A stretch of DNA of 64,000 nucleotides from Lactobacillus hamsteri DSM 5661 = JCM 6256 (GTDB taxonomy: Bacteria; Bacillota; Bacilli; Lactobacillales; Lactobacillaceae), in assembly GCF_000615445.1 (NCBI RefSeq), contig NZ_BALY01000001.1:1-64000 (forward strand), read 5' to 3'. This document shows positions 17,122 to 25,305 of the stretch, in pieces. The notes under the pieces were generated by a model. That model saw only the letters and a list, made by a program, of their open reading frames with translations. It was not told the DNA's origin and made no database searches. Positions within the stretch are counted from its first letter, which is position 1, and each line of letters starts with the position of its first letter. The translations under genes were made by a program, and so were the position numbers.

Positions 17122-18450
17122 ATGAAAAAAGTAAAAAATATGATTATTGGCTTTGGTAAAGGCGGAAAAACTTTGGCTAAGTTTTTAGCACAAAAGGGTG
17201 AAGAAGTTTTAATCATTGAAAAATCTAATCAAATGTATGGCGGTACCTGCATCAATATTGCTTGCCTTCCTTCAAAGCGTCTAATAATTGAAGCGGCAAA
17301 TGGTGTTGAGTTTACTGATGCGATTAACGGTAAAAATGAAATGACCGCATTTTTGCGCGATAAAAATTATCATATGTTGGCTGATGAACAAACAGTAACT
17401 GTTCTTGATGGAGAAGCTCACTTTATTGATGATCATCAAATTGAAGTGCAAACGGCAGATGGCATTAAGCAATATGAAGGTGAAAGAATTTTTATCAATA
17501 CAGGAGCACTTCCAAATATATTGCCGATTCCCGGTCTTCAAAACAGCAAATTTGTTTTAGATTCAACACAGGCAATGGATGAAAGCAGCTTGCCTAAAAA
17601 GTTAGTCATTATTGGTGCAGGTTATATTGGTCTTGAATTTGCTTCAATGTTTGCGGAATATGGTTCAGAAGTAACTGTTTTGGATAATCATACTGATTTC
17701 ATGCCACGTGAAGATACTGATATTTCAGCAATGATTAAACAGAATTTAGAAGAAATTGGCGTAAAGTTCGAATTAGGAGTTAAGATTCAAAAAGTTGTCG
17801 ATCATCAAGATAAAGCCGAAGTTGTTTATGAAAAAGATGGGCAAATTTTGACAGCTAAAGGTCAAAGAATTCTTGCAGCTACGGGCAGAAAACCTAATAC
17901 TGAGGGATTGGATTTAGAAAATACGCATATTAAAACTACTGATCGTGGTGCAATCGAAGTAGATGATTATCTTAGAACAAGTGTGGATAATGTGTGGGCA
18001 ATTGGCGATGTAAAAGGTGGCTTACAGTTTACTTATATTTCTTTAGATGATTTTAGAATTATCAAAGATCAACTATTTGGGGATGGCAAACGTAAAGTAA
18101 GCGATCGAATTAATGTACCATATAGCGTCTTTATTGAACCGGCATTGTCACAAGTGGGGTTGAATGAGAAGCAAGCAAAAGAAAGAGGAATTGAATACGA
18201 ATTAAAGAAATTACCTGTTGCTGCTATTCCTAAGGCTAGAGTAGCTAAGGACCCAAGAGGATTATTTAAGGCATTAGTTGATCCAGCAAGTGGTCAAATT
18301 TTAGGTGCTACTTTGTATGGTATTGAATCATATGAATTAATTAATATGATTTCGTTAGCAATTAATCAAAAAATCCCAGCAAGTGTGCTTAGAGATCAAA
18401 TTTACACTCATCCGACTATGAGTGAAGCATTTAATGATTTATTTAAATAA
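17122..18450 (+). CDS. FAD-dependent disulfide reductase, RclA/Har-like
   Basis: A 442-residue flavoprotein disulfide reductase. The redox-active pair C43/C48 lies in GGTCINIACLPSK, the second dinucleotide-binding Rossmann motif is IIGAGYIGLEFASMFAEYG (about 162-180), and the dimerization domain ends with THPTMSE. It belongs to the mercuric-reductase-like group containing RclA and streptococcal Har, which reduce hypothiocyanous acid or protect from reactive chlorine. The MerA C-terminal cysteines are absent. Next comes a nitroreductase-type gene, which fits an oxidant-defense pair. The substrate assignment is inference. Confidence 0.82.
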   Translation: MKKVKNMIIGFGKGGKTLAKFLAQKGEEVLIIEKSNQMYGGTCINIACLPSKRLIIEAANGVEFTDAINGKNEMTAFLRDKNYHMLADEQTVTVLDGEAHFIDDHQIEVQTADGIKQYEGERIFINTGALPNILPIPGLQNSKFVLDSTQAMDESSLPKKLVIIGAGYIGLEFASMFAEYGSEVTVLDNHTDFMPREDTDISAMIKQNLEEIGVKFELGVKIQKVVDHQDKAEVVYEKDGQILTAKGQRILAATGRKPNTEGLDLENTHIKTTDRGAIEVDDYLRTSVDNVWAIGDVKGGLQFTYISLDDFRIIKDQLFGDGKRKVSDRINVPYSVFIEPALSQVGLNEKQAKERGIEYELKKLPVAAIPKARVAKDPRGLFKALVDPASGQILGATLYGIESYELINMISLAINQKIPASVLRDQIYTHPTMSEAFNDLFK

Positions 18451-18531
18451 GTTAAAAGTAATTGGTGTATTTTGCCAATTGCTTGTTGATTGTTATATAC
18501 TTTTAGTAAGTAAATGGAAAGAAGTAAATTT

Positions 18532-19290
18532 ATGATTCATAATTCAACAATTGATACCCAAATTAATCATCGTTCAATCAGAAAATTTAAAGATCAAACT
18601 TTAAATAAGGAACAACTCACAACTTTATACACGGTCTTCCAGCGTACAGCGACAAGCATGTTCATGCAAAATGCTTCGCTTCTTCATATTACGGATCCTG
18701 ATAAAAAGAAGAAAATTCAGGAGCTTTGTGGTCAAAATTATGTTGGTGCAGAAGGCGACTTATTTATTTTTGTCGTAGATTTGTACCGCAACCAGCAAAT
18801 TCGTAAGCAATTAGGTAAAGATGATGGCCGTGTTCACACAACTGATATTTTCTTCCAAGCAATGGAAGACACGCTTTTAGCATTTCAAAACGTAGCTAAC
18901 GCTGTGGAGAGCATGGATTTAGGCTATGTGCCTCTTGGTACAGTGAATGATCATCCTAAGAAAATGCTGGCTACGCTTGACTTACCTAAGCTTACTTTTC
19001 CTGTTTTAGGGATGCAGGTTGGCGTGCCTGATCAAAAGCCACAATTAAAGCCAAGATTGCCACTTGAATTTACCTGCTTTGAAGATGAATATAAGAAGGA
19101 TTTTGATGTTAAAGATTTGGCTGATTACGATAAAGTAGTAACTACTTACTATGACTTGCGGGATGCCAATCGAAGAATTGATTCTTTCACTAAACAAATC
19201 ACAGGTGCAAAACTCAATAATCATGAAACTGATCGAGATGAATTGCCTGAACTTCTTCACGCTCAAGAACTTTGCTTGGATTGGAAGTAA
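18532..19290 (+). CDS. Nitroreductase family flavoprotein (NfsA-like)
   Basis: A 253-residue member of the FMN-dependent nitroreductase superfamily. The N-terminal HRSIRKFKDQTL motif is the usual FMN-binding start and VPLGTVNDHPKK is the family's central loop. These enzymes reduce quinones, nitro-compounds or flavins with NADPH. I choose the ATG at 18532 because GGAAAGAAG lies just upstream; the ATG at 18514 overlaps this RBS. It lies about 80 bases after the RclA-like gene and may be co-transcribed. Confidence 0.82.
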   Translation: MIHNSTIDTQINHRSIRKFKDQTLNKEQLTTLYTVFQRTATSMFMQNASLLHITDPDKKKKIQELCGQNYVGAEGDLFIFVVDLYRNQQIRKQLGKDDGRVHTTDIFFQAMEDTLLAFQNVANAVESMDLGYVPLGTVNDHPKKMLATLDLPKLTFPVLGMQVGVPDQKPQLKPRLPLEFTCFEDEYKKDFDVKDLADYDKVVTTYYDLRDANRRIDSFTKQITGAKLNNHETDRDELPELLHAQELCLDWK

Positions 19291-19308
19291 ACCCTAGTAT
19301 TAAGAATA

Positions 19309-19337
19309 TTGAACCTAACATGTAAATTTGGTATAAT
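19309..19337 (+). promoter_or_regulatory. tRNA-Thr promoter
   Basis: -35 TTGAAC (19309-19314), 17-bp spacer, -10 TATAAT (19332-19337). Confidence 0.8.
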
Positions 19338-19354
19338 TTACATGTTACGGGTAT

Positions 19355-19427
19355 GCTGATTTAGCTCAGTCGGTAGAGCGTTTCCCTCGTAAAGAAAAGG
19401 TCGCCAGTTCGATTCTGGCAATCAGCA
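19355..19427 (+). tRNA. tRNA-Thr (anticodon CGT) with a mismatched anticodon stem
   Basis: A 73-base cloverleaf: acceptor GCTGATT/AATCAGC, D-stem GCTC/GAGC, T-stem GCCAG/CTGGC, anticodon CGT at 19388-19390. The anticodon stem TTTCC/AGAAA has four pairs and a C31-A39 mismatch next to the loop, where a G at 19393 would pair. It has its own promoter and a terminator, so it is transcribed. It may be fully functional with a C-A wobble, or the A may be a base error. Confidence 0.85.
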
Positions 19428-19441
19428 CTCAGAGTACTAAC

Positions 19442-19480
19442 AAAAAGCGTTTCTAGATAATTCTAGAGACGCTTTTTTTA
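19442..19480 (+). terminator. tRNA-Thr terminator
   Basis: A 16-bp stem (19442-19457 with 19462-19477, one G-T pair), loop TAAT and T-run. Confidence 0.88.
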
Positions 19481-19492
19481 TTTTTGATAATA

Positions 19493-20347
19493 TTATCCGT
19501 AAATTCGTTTAATTTGTTTGAAGCCTGTTTGAAAACCATCTTCAAGTTCAGGTAAATCTAAAAATTTTATATATTCAATTATACGTTGTATTTCTATGTC
19601 ATTTTTTGTTTCTATATAATTAATATAAGCTTGAAACATTTTTGCATGTATCTTTTCATATGCATGCCGATCTGAAATTTGTAGTTTATTAAATTTATTA
19701 AGTAATAATTGAGCCTTTTTATAATCTTTTCGTATTAAGCTAGTTATAGCATTAAGAAGAGTATTAAGGACATCATCGTACCATTTTCTATTGAATATTT
19801 TTTCATTGTTTGAGTAATTGATTAATGAAATAGATAAACGATAAATACTTGATGAATCTAACAATCCTAAAGTATTACCAAAATAAAAAAGGTATTCATA
19901 GTTCCATTCGTCAATATTTATTAAATTTGATGTTAATTGATTTATTTCTTTATAATTTAAAAGATTTTCATTAAATAAGTCATTATAGAAATTACAAGCT
20001 ATGCAAGATTCAAAGAATGAATTTATATCTTGAGGATTTGATCTATATTTTGCTATATTTTCTAAAGCATATTTATGTAATGCCTGTTTATCACTTTTTA
20101 CATAAGCTATGTTAATTTTGTTGGCTATTCTGTACAGTTGTGAAGAAGTAATAGTTTCTAAAAATTCCATTGGCTGGATGTGTATTCGTTTTAAAAGTAG
20201 AAGAACTTGGTTAAAAGATAAATTGTCTTTTCCTTGTTCCCATCTTTGAAGACTAGATTTAGATGTGATGCCATTAGCTGCCTCAACTAAAGTTATATGT
20301 TGCCTTTTTCTTAAATTACGAAATTTTAATCCATATTTATTATTCAT
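19493..20347 (-). CDS. Rgg/GadR/MutR family transcriptional regulator
   Basis: A 284-residue regulator with an N-terminal XRE-type helix-turn-helix (about 7-62, including SSLQRWEQGKDNLSF) and a long helical C-terminal domain of the Rgg/GadR/MutR kind. Rgg proteins often bind short peptides and control a neighbouring surface or bacteriocin gene. No SHP-like pheromone gene was recognised nearby, but the divergent side holds a decayed gene that may have been its target. The coding sequence is markedly more AT-rich than its neighbours. Confidence 0.82.
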   Translation of the reverse strand: MNNKYGLKFRNLRKRQHITLVEAANGITSKSSLQRWEQGKDNLSFNQVLLLLKRIHIQPMEFLETITSSQLYRIANKINIAYVKSDKQALHKYALENIAKYRSNPQDINSFFESCIACNFYNDLFNENLLNYKEINQLTSNLINIDEWNYEYLFYFGNTLGLLDSSSIYRLSISLINYSNNEKIFNRKWYDDVLNTLLNAITSLIRKDYKKAQLLLNKFNKLQISDRHAYEKIHAKMFQAYINYIETKNDIEIQRIIEYIKFLDLPELEDGFQTGFKQIKRIYG

Positions 20348-20691
20348 AGTATTTGCCTTAATTATAATTTTGATTAAATATATCTTACCTCCCTAGATAC
20401 AAAAAAATTATTATTTTCCCAATACAGGGAATAAAAAGAAAAATAAATTTAAAATAGTAAAAAGGATTTATAAATCAATATTTATATCTAAAGATTATCA
20501 ATTCTTTTTTAATACATTATGGATAAGATTGGCTTTAATAAAAATTAATAATAAATTTTCCCAGGAATGGTCAATCTTCATATTTTTATTTTTAATAATG
20601 AATATAATATAAGGCAAGCAAGATAATATTGTTTGTTTTTAGAAAGTGAGGATTTTATTATAATTCCAGCAACTAATGTCTCAGCTAATTA
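20348..20691. other. AT-rich intergenic region upstream of Rgg
   Basis: About 340 bases of very AT-rich DNA divergent from the Rgg gene. AGAAAGTGAGG at about 20641 resembles an RBS and is followed by a short stop-interrupted frame reading ...PATNVSAN, possibly the decayed signal peptide of the next remnant. No intact gene is visible. Confidence 0.4.
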
Positions 20692-20979
20692 GAGTACAAT
20701 TTAAATCATTATAGTGATAATGGTGCTAACTATTATGATTCAAGTCAATTTGCTGGTAACACAGATAGAAAAATTGTTAAAATTTCTGGGAGAAGTACAG
20801 ATTCAGCTAATTGGGAAGAAGTTTCTTTAACGAATGTTTCATCGTTAAATGAAAGTGGATATTCCACCGAGTTAGAGGGTATTCAACTTATTAGCGATAA
20901 TGATTTAATACTTAACAGTTACATATCATAGAATTCTGATGCTTTAACTTATGTGAACAGAATTAATTTACAAAGTTAA
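20692..20979 (+). pseudogene. Decayed exported-protein remnant, possibly helveticin J-like
   Basis: One frame reads EYNLNHYSDNGANYYDSSQ, RKIVKISGRSTDSANWEE and ELEGIQLISDND, then an in-frame TAG (20929-20931) and 15 more codons to TAA at 20979. The upstream part is out of frame and there is no start codon. The closing segment (IQLISDNDLILNSY, then DALTYVNRI) reminds me of the C-terminus of helveticin J family class III bacteriocins. That is a weak resemblance from memory. Its position next to an Rgg regulator would fit a lost bacteriocin gene. Confidence 0.4.
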
Positions 20980-21085
20980 CTGGACTTCTAATATTTAAAT
21001 AGATTATCTATAAGTTTCTAGTCAGCTAGACAACTGATTGGAAACTTTCTTTATATATTTATATTGACCGAAAGGAATGATTTAT

Positions 21086-22111
21086 ATGAAAAAAACAAAA
21101 ATTATTGGCTTGACTGCAGCTGCACTTTTGGCTGTCGCACCAATTGCTTCAACTTCAATCGTAAGTGCCGCAGATGCTACACAGACAGGCAATACAGTTA
21201 CACAAAATACTAATACAAATCCAATTTCAGATTTTCCAATTGCTATTCAATTTACCCAAGACGGCAAGACGCAAAGCATTAATCCGGATGGGATGTACTT
21301 CCAAGTATCTCCAAATTCCAGCTTCAATCCTACAGAATTTACTGGAAGCAACGGCAATCAATTTAAGATTGTTGCTGCTAATAATCAAAAGGTGACCGTT
21401 GATTCTAACACAGTTGATACGTCAAAGGCTGGCAGCGTTGGAACGGTAAAGTTGACTGTTGGAACGGATACTGTAACCTATAAGATTTTCGTAGCGCCAA
21501 CGGGACAAAAGACACTTAATATTGCTCCTCGTCAATGGATTAAGGCTTTAGGAGATTCGAATATATTCTTTAGTCAAGGCCAAAAAATTTATGTAGGCAA
21601 TAATACTCAAATTATTAATGGCATATCATATTCTCCAATTTCTTCTGTTTCTCAAGAAGAAGCCAACAGCAAGGCAAAGGGCTGGCTGGTTGAAACCAAA
21701 TATTTAGCCAATGAAACTCCTGCTCCAGAAACTGTTGAAAAAACTGTAATGCATAAGGCTTTGGTTTACGATGATGTTGGCGGATCAAAAGTTAGACACA
21801 TAGCTGCTTTTACAACCGTAACAGTTGATCAAGAAATTAAAACAATTCAAGGTACAAGATATTATAAGATTTCTGATCGTCCAGATTATCTCAAGGTTTC
21901 AAACATTGACGGCACCAAGCGTACTTTAACCAAGAATGCCTACATCTACGCAACAAGCAAGCGTCGTGCAGACAGAACAGTTCTTAAAAAGGGCGAAACA
22001 ATCACAACATACGGTGGCTCATACAAGTTCAAGAACGGCAAACGTTACTACAGAATTGAAGGCGCCACAGCTACTAACAAGCGCTATGTTAAAGTAGCAA
22101 ATTTTGAATAA
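21086..22111 (+). CDS. Secreted SLAP-domain (S-layer type) protein
   Basis: A 341-residue exported protein. The signal peptide (about 1-28) ends at a VSA/AD site. A central beta-rich region follows, and the C-terminus holds two SLAP repeats (about 215-275 and 277-341, including GTKRTLTKNAYIYATSKRRA and TTYGGSYKFKNGKRYY) that attach non-covalently to wall polymers. The start at 21086 is chosen over 21077 because GAAAGGA lies 10 bases before it. It is smaller than the S-layer protein at 42060 and is probably an S-layer-associated protein. Confidence 0.88.
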   Translation: MKKTKIIGLTAAALLAVAPIASTSIVSAADATQTGNTVTQNTNTNPISDFPIAIQFTQDGKTQSINPDGMYFQVSPNSSFNPTEFTGSNGNQFKIVAANNQKVTVDSNTVDTSKAGSVGTVKLTVGTDTVTYKIFVAPTGQKTLNIAPRQWIKALGDSNIFFSQGQKIYVGNNTQIINGISYSPISSVSQEEANSKAKGWLVETKYLANETPAPETVEKTVMHKALVYDDVGGSKVRHIAAFTTVTVDQEIKTIQGTRYYKISDRPDYLKVSNIDGTKRTLTKNAYIYATSKRRADRTVLKKGETITTYGGSYKFKNGKRYYRIEGATATNKRYVKVANFE

Positions 22112-22147
22112 TCCCTAGGCTCACATAAGAAAGTAATAATCACAATG

Positions 22148-22180
22148 AAAAGAAGCTAAATTTTCATTAGCTTCTTTTTT
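22148..22180. terminator. Bidirectional terminator between SLAP gene and psiE
   Basis: A perfect 12-bp stem (22148-22159 with 22167-22178), 7-base loop, A-run and T-run ends. Confidence 0.85.
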
Positions 22181-22181
22181 G

Positions 22182-22592
22182 CTATATATCATCTTTAAAA
22201 TGCTTATTGTAAACCACCATGCTAATAGCCAAAAGCAGAATAGAAACAGAGTTAATCAAAATGTCCTCTATATTGCCGTGAGCCGTAAGTAAGTTTCTGG
22301 TTAATGCCGTTACGCCCAAACCTAACAAAAAGTTAATACTTGTGTGGCCATGATGCATTAAAGCCGAAATGGTCATTGCTGTAAATTCAAATAGTAAGAA
22401 AAAGACAATTACCTCATCTAAAATTTTGTTATTGCTGGACGTAATTGAACCGGAAATAACTTCCTGAACTAAAGGAACAAGTTCTCTGAATAAAGCAAAA
22501 ATTAAAATAATTCCTAGAATTGCCATTGCTAATATAAGCAATCCCTGTAAAAGATGACCAAATTGTTTAGTTATTTCTTCAAGTTTTTTCAT
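22182..22592 (-). CDS. Phosphate-starvation-inducible PsiE-like membrane protein
   Basis: A 136-residue protein with four membrane helices (about 16-38, 60-80, 85-103 and 112-130) and the acidic/His patch EFTAMTISALMHHGHTS typical of the PsiE family. Its function is unknown; in enterobacteria psiE responds to phosphate starvation. It is a single gene with no visible operon partner. Confidence 0.75.
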   Translation of the reverse strand: MKKLEEITKQFGHLLQGLLILAMAILGIILIFALFRELVPLVQEVISGSITSSNNKILDEVIVFFLLFEFTAMTISALMHHGHTSINFLLGLGVTALTRNLLTAHGNIEDILINSVSILLLAISMVVYNKHFKDDI

Positions 22593-22699
22593 ATTTTTTC
22601 CTCGCTAACAATATTATACCTAAAAGTATTAGTTAAAAGTTTGGAGTTACCCGCCCAAAAATTATTGCTTATTAAAAATTAGTTTGCTAAGATAATAGC

Positions 22700-22793
22700 G
22701 TAAAAAGTAAATATTCCCACCGGGGAAAAATAAAGCGAGATAGCGCCTGTTTTCATTAGGTCTTTGAAGAGAACAGCGACTATCTCGTTTTTT
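22700..22793 (+). promoter_or_regulatory. Structured attenuator leader, probable guanidine riboswitch
   Basis: Two hairpins precede the gdx gene. The first is TTCCC/GGGAA (22714-22718 with 22723-22727) with loop ACCG. The second has outer stem 22736-22743 with 22780-22787, inner stem 22747-22754 with 22769-22776, and a 14-base loop carrying AGGT, followed by TTTTTT. The two loops can pair (ACC with GGT). A terminator at the 3' end means transcription attenuation. Placement before a guanidinium exporter and the kissing-loop layout suggest a guanidine class, possibly class IV; I cannot confirm the class consensus. Confidence 0.5.
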
Positions 22794-22814
22794 GTTTTGG
22801 AAAGGAAAAGTATA

Positions 22815-23134
22815 ATGGCTTGGATTTATTTAATTATTGCAGGAATTTTTGAAGTAGTGTGGTCAACTTTTATGAAGCTTAGCCACGGCTTCAGTATTTT
22901 ATCTTATTCAATTCTTACTATTGTAGCATGATCCTTAGTTTTGCGGGCCTGATTATTGCCACTAAGCATTTGCCAATTAGTATTGCGTACCCAGTTTGGA
23001 CAGGAATCGGCGCAGTTGGTTCAGTTCTGGTCGGTATTTTTCTATTTCACGAAGACCTTAATTGGATCACGCTCTTATTTGTAGGGCTTTTAATAGTAGG
23101 AATTATTGGAATTAAAATTACTTCTGGTGAATAG
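22815..23134 (+). pseudogene. gdx: SMR-family guanidinium exporter Gdx, frameshifted as read
   Basis: The N-terminal half (MAWIYLIIAGIFEVVW...) starts at 22815 after AAAGGAAAAG and meets a stop at about 22927. The second half continues in another frame from 22928 (MILSFAGLIIATKHLPISIA) to 23134. Adding one base near 22925 (C to CC) joins them into a normal 106-residue four-helix SMR protein with the Glu13 of the transport site. The sequence resembles the Gdx/SugE guanidinium-exporter subtype more than EmrE. The leader upstream is a probable guanidine switch. It is either a pseudogene or a base-call error. Confidence 0.8.
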
Positions 23135-23908
23135 TTAAATGACGTTGAAGTGTTTCAAAGCATTATAAATACCGTCTTTATCAATATCATCAGTAACATA
23201 ATCAGCGGTCTTTTTAACTTCTTCGATACCGTTGCCCATAGCTACACTTGTGCCGGCATGTTTAAGCATTTCTAAATCATTATCACCATCGCCAAAGACA
23301 ATAATTTCGTCCTCTTTTAAGTCAAAATGCTTCATCATTTTTTCGATGCCGACCATTTTACTGCCGTCTTTAGGGATGATGTCAAAGCCAAGGGGATTCC
23401 ATTGTGTTAATTTACAATTTGGAAGTTTAGCAATTAACTGTCTAGCAAGGGTTCCATCACCATAAGTCATGCATTGATAAATTTTCTTACCATTATATGT
23501 ACCGATATCTGGCAAAGGTGACAAAATTCGCTTCAAAGTAATTTTTACATCATCATTGATAAAGTTGATAAAAATCTTGTCTTCTTCAACCATATTGACA
23601 GTGATCTTTTTATCGGCAAATGCTTGTGCCAAAATTTTAGTATCATGTTCATCAATTGGATTATCGAAAATGATTTTTTGATCTTTGTCTAATCCAATTT
23701 GACCATTCAGTGTAACGTAGCCATCAAATTTTAAATCTTTAACTGGCATGCGGCGCAATTCTAAAATGTGGCGTCCAGTTGCCGTGAAAATTTTAATACC
23801 GTTTTTGTGCATTTCGTCAAAGGCACACTTGGTACTTTCTGGCACGCTATTGCTTGTATGAGAAAAGAGGGTCCCGTCGACGTCGAAAAATGCTGCTTTA
23901 ATTGTCAT
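23135..23908 (-). CDS. Cof-type HAD superfamily phosphatase
   Basis: A 257-residue HAD hydrolase of the Cof/YidA type. Motif I is FFDVDGTLFSH (nucleophile Asp9), motif II is the Thr in FTATGRH, the lysine is in the PKDGSKMVG region, and motif IV is GDGDNDLEML. These enzymes dephosphorylate small phosphometabolites such as sugar phosphates or flavin precursors; the substrate is not predictable. Its stop codon abuts the convergent gdx stop. Confidence 0.88.
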   Translation of the reverse strand: MTIKAAFFDVDGTLFSHTSNSVPESTKCAFDEMHKNGIKIFTATGRHILELRRMPVKDLKFDGYVTLNGQIGLDKDQKIIFDNPIDEHDTKILAQAFADKKITVNMVEEDKIFINFINDDVKITLKRILSPLPDIGTYNGKKIYQCMTYGDGTLARQLIAKLPNCKLTQWNPLGFDIIPKDGSKMVGIEKMMKHFDLKEDEIIVFGDGDNDLEMLKHAGTSVAMGNGIEEVKKTADYVTDDIDKDGIYNALKHFNVI

Positions 23909-23947
23909 GATAATTCTTTCTATTCTATGTATTTCTATATCAATATC

Positions 23948-23985
23948 AAAAAAAGAGAGTTGGGTGATTCACCCAACTCCTTTTT
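23948..23985 (-). terminator. Terminator of the 37-codon gene
   Basis: A 9-bp stem (23957-23965 with 23971-23979), loop GATTC. On the minus strand it is followed by a run of T, so it ends transcripts of the small gene at 24003-24116 before the HAD gene. Confidence 0.75.
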
Positions 23986-24002
23986 GTCAGGAAACTAAAT
24001 AA

Positions 24003-24116
24003 TTAGTCTTCCTTCTTAGCTTCGTTCATAGCTTTCATGATTGAAGGGTTCTTTGAGTGGCAATCCTTAATCATTTGCAAGTCTTCTTCACTTAATTCAA
24101 CAACATATTTAGTCAT
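24003..24116 (-). CDS. Small conserved-looking protein, 37 residues, unknown
   Basis: A short reading frame coding for MTKYVVELSEEDLQMIKD, then CHSKNPSIMKAMNEAKKED. GAGGAA precedes the ATG at good distance and a terminator follows, so it is a complete transcription unit. The composition is charged and helical with no membrane segment. I do not recognise the family, and function is unknown. Its signals are better than those of a chance frame. Confidence 0.6.
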   Translation of the reverse strand: MTKYVVELSEEDLQMIKDCHSKNPSIMKAMNEAKKED

Positions 24117-24542
24117 AATTAATTCCTCGCTTTTTGAAATTTACACTTTCAATTATATTACTTACATCATATAAATCCATGTTATTAACTAAAAAACTTG
24201 AATTTGACGATATAACAATTTTGAAAAAACAGATATTCGCCATGTAATTATTGCAAAATTGAAATGAAAAATATAGCAAAATACATAGCGAACATAAGTG
24301 CTTTTTGCTTAAAAATTAGTTATAAATGTTGATGTAACAACATCTTATAGTACAAAAAGCAATTTTTATAAATATTACAAATGTTACAAAAATGTCACAT
24401 TCGGTAATATTTTCTTAATGCTTGAGTGATATTCCTGTTATGGTTCTGAAATTTTCTCCCTGTAATATATAGGCTGTCAATTGGAAAGACAGACAAACAT
24501 AAACAGAATTCAAATACTTTAACTTTTAAGGAGAGAATTTTT
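24117..24542 (+). promoter_or_regulatory. apf upstream region: dyad and WalR-type box
   Basis: This gene-free 426 bp is very AT-rich. TGTTAC-AAAAA-TGTCAC at 24382-24398 matches the WalR (YycF) box TGTWAH-N5-TGTWAH with one mismatch. Upstream, TGCTTTTTG (24299-24307) pairs with CAAAAAGCA (24353-24361) and encloses a second dyad, ATGTTG/CAACAT (24326-24331 with 24338-24343). AAGGAGAG (24528-24535) is the RBS of the next gene. WalRK control of a wall-active surface protein would be logical. Confidence 0.5.
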
Positions 24543-25195
24543 TTGAAAATCAAATCTATCTTAACCAAGTCAATTACAGCAGCTGCTTTTACTTTAGTAG
24601 GTGCTGTCGCAATGAATAACGTTAACAACAATGACGTTCAAGCTGCTGTTGTTCAAAACGATGCAGCAGTTTACACAACTCACACTTCAGCTACTGTATA
24701 CAACAACTACGAAAATGGTCAAGCTACTGGACAAGTTTTAGCAGCAAATACTTCATGGAAAGTTATCAAGACTGCTTACGATGCACAAGGAAACAAGTGG
24801 TACGATCTTGGTAAGCACCAATGGGTTATGGCTGAAAAGCATGAAACTGTTAAGGTTTCAGCTCCAAAGGCTCAAGTAAATACTGTAAACAACACAAACA
24901 CTCAAACTGTTTCAAACAATGCTTCAGTAACTACTAATACTTCAAACGTATCTTACACTTCAAATGCTTCAGGTTCAGAAGCTAGTGCAAAGGCTTGGAT
25001 TGCAGGTCGTGAATCAGGTGTTCATACGGTGCAAGAAATGGTCAATACGTTGGTAAGTACCAATTATCAGCATCATACCTTAATGGTGATTACTCAGCTG
25101 CTAACCAAGAAAGAGTTGCTGACAACTATGTAAAGGGCCGTTACGGTTCATGGTCAGCTGCTAAGAGTTTCTGGCAAGCAAATGGCTGGTACTAA
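24543..25195 (+). pseudogene. apf: Aggregation-promoting factor (Apf)-like surface protein, frameshifted as read
   Basis: The gene begins with TTG at 24543 after AAGGAGAG and codes for a secreted protein with a signal peptide ending near VQAA, an SH3-like region (about 35-100) and an Asn/Thr-rich linker. The C-terminal domain AKAWIAGRESG is interrupted: after 25018 it continues in another frame as SYGARNGQYVGKYQLSASYL to SFWQANGWY and TAA at 25195. One base restored (GG for G near 25019) gives a normal 217-residue Apf, a lactobacillus surface protein linked to aggregation and cell shape with a transglycosylase-like tail. Confidence 0.8.
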
Positions 25196-25217
25196 AATTA
25201 AATAGATAATTATGTAG

Positions 25218-25256
25218 AAAGGGATTTAAGAAAGGGTAGTTCTTAAATCCTTTTTT
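25218..25256 (+). terminator. apf terminator
   Basis: An 11-bp stem (25222-25232 with 25240-25250), loop AGGGTAG and T-run. Confidence 0.85.
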
Positions 25257-25305
25257 CATTAAGATATAGTCAGATGAAAATAGTGACTAGAATGTTGGAG
25301 AAAAT

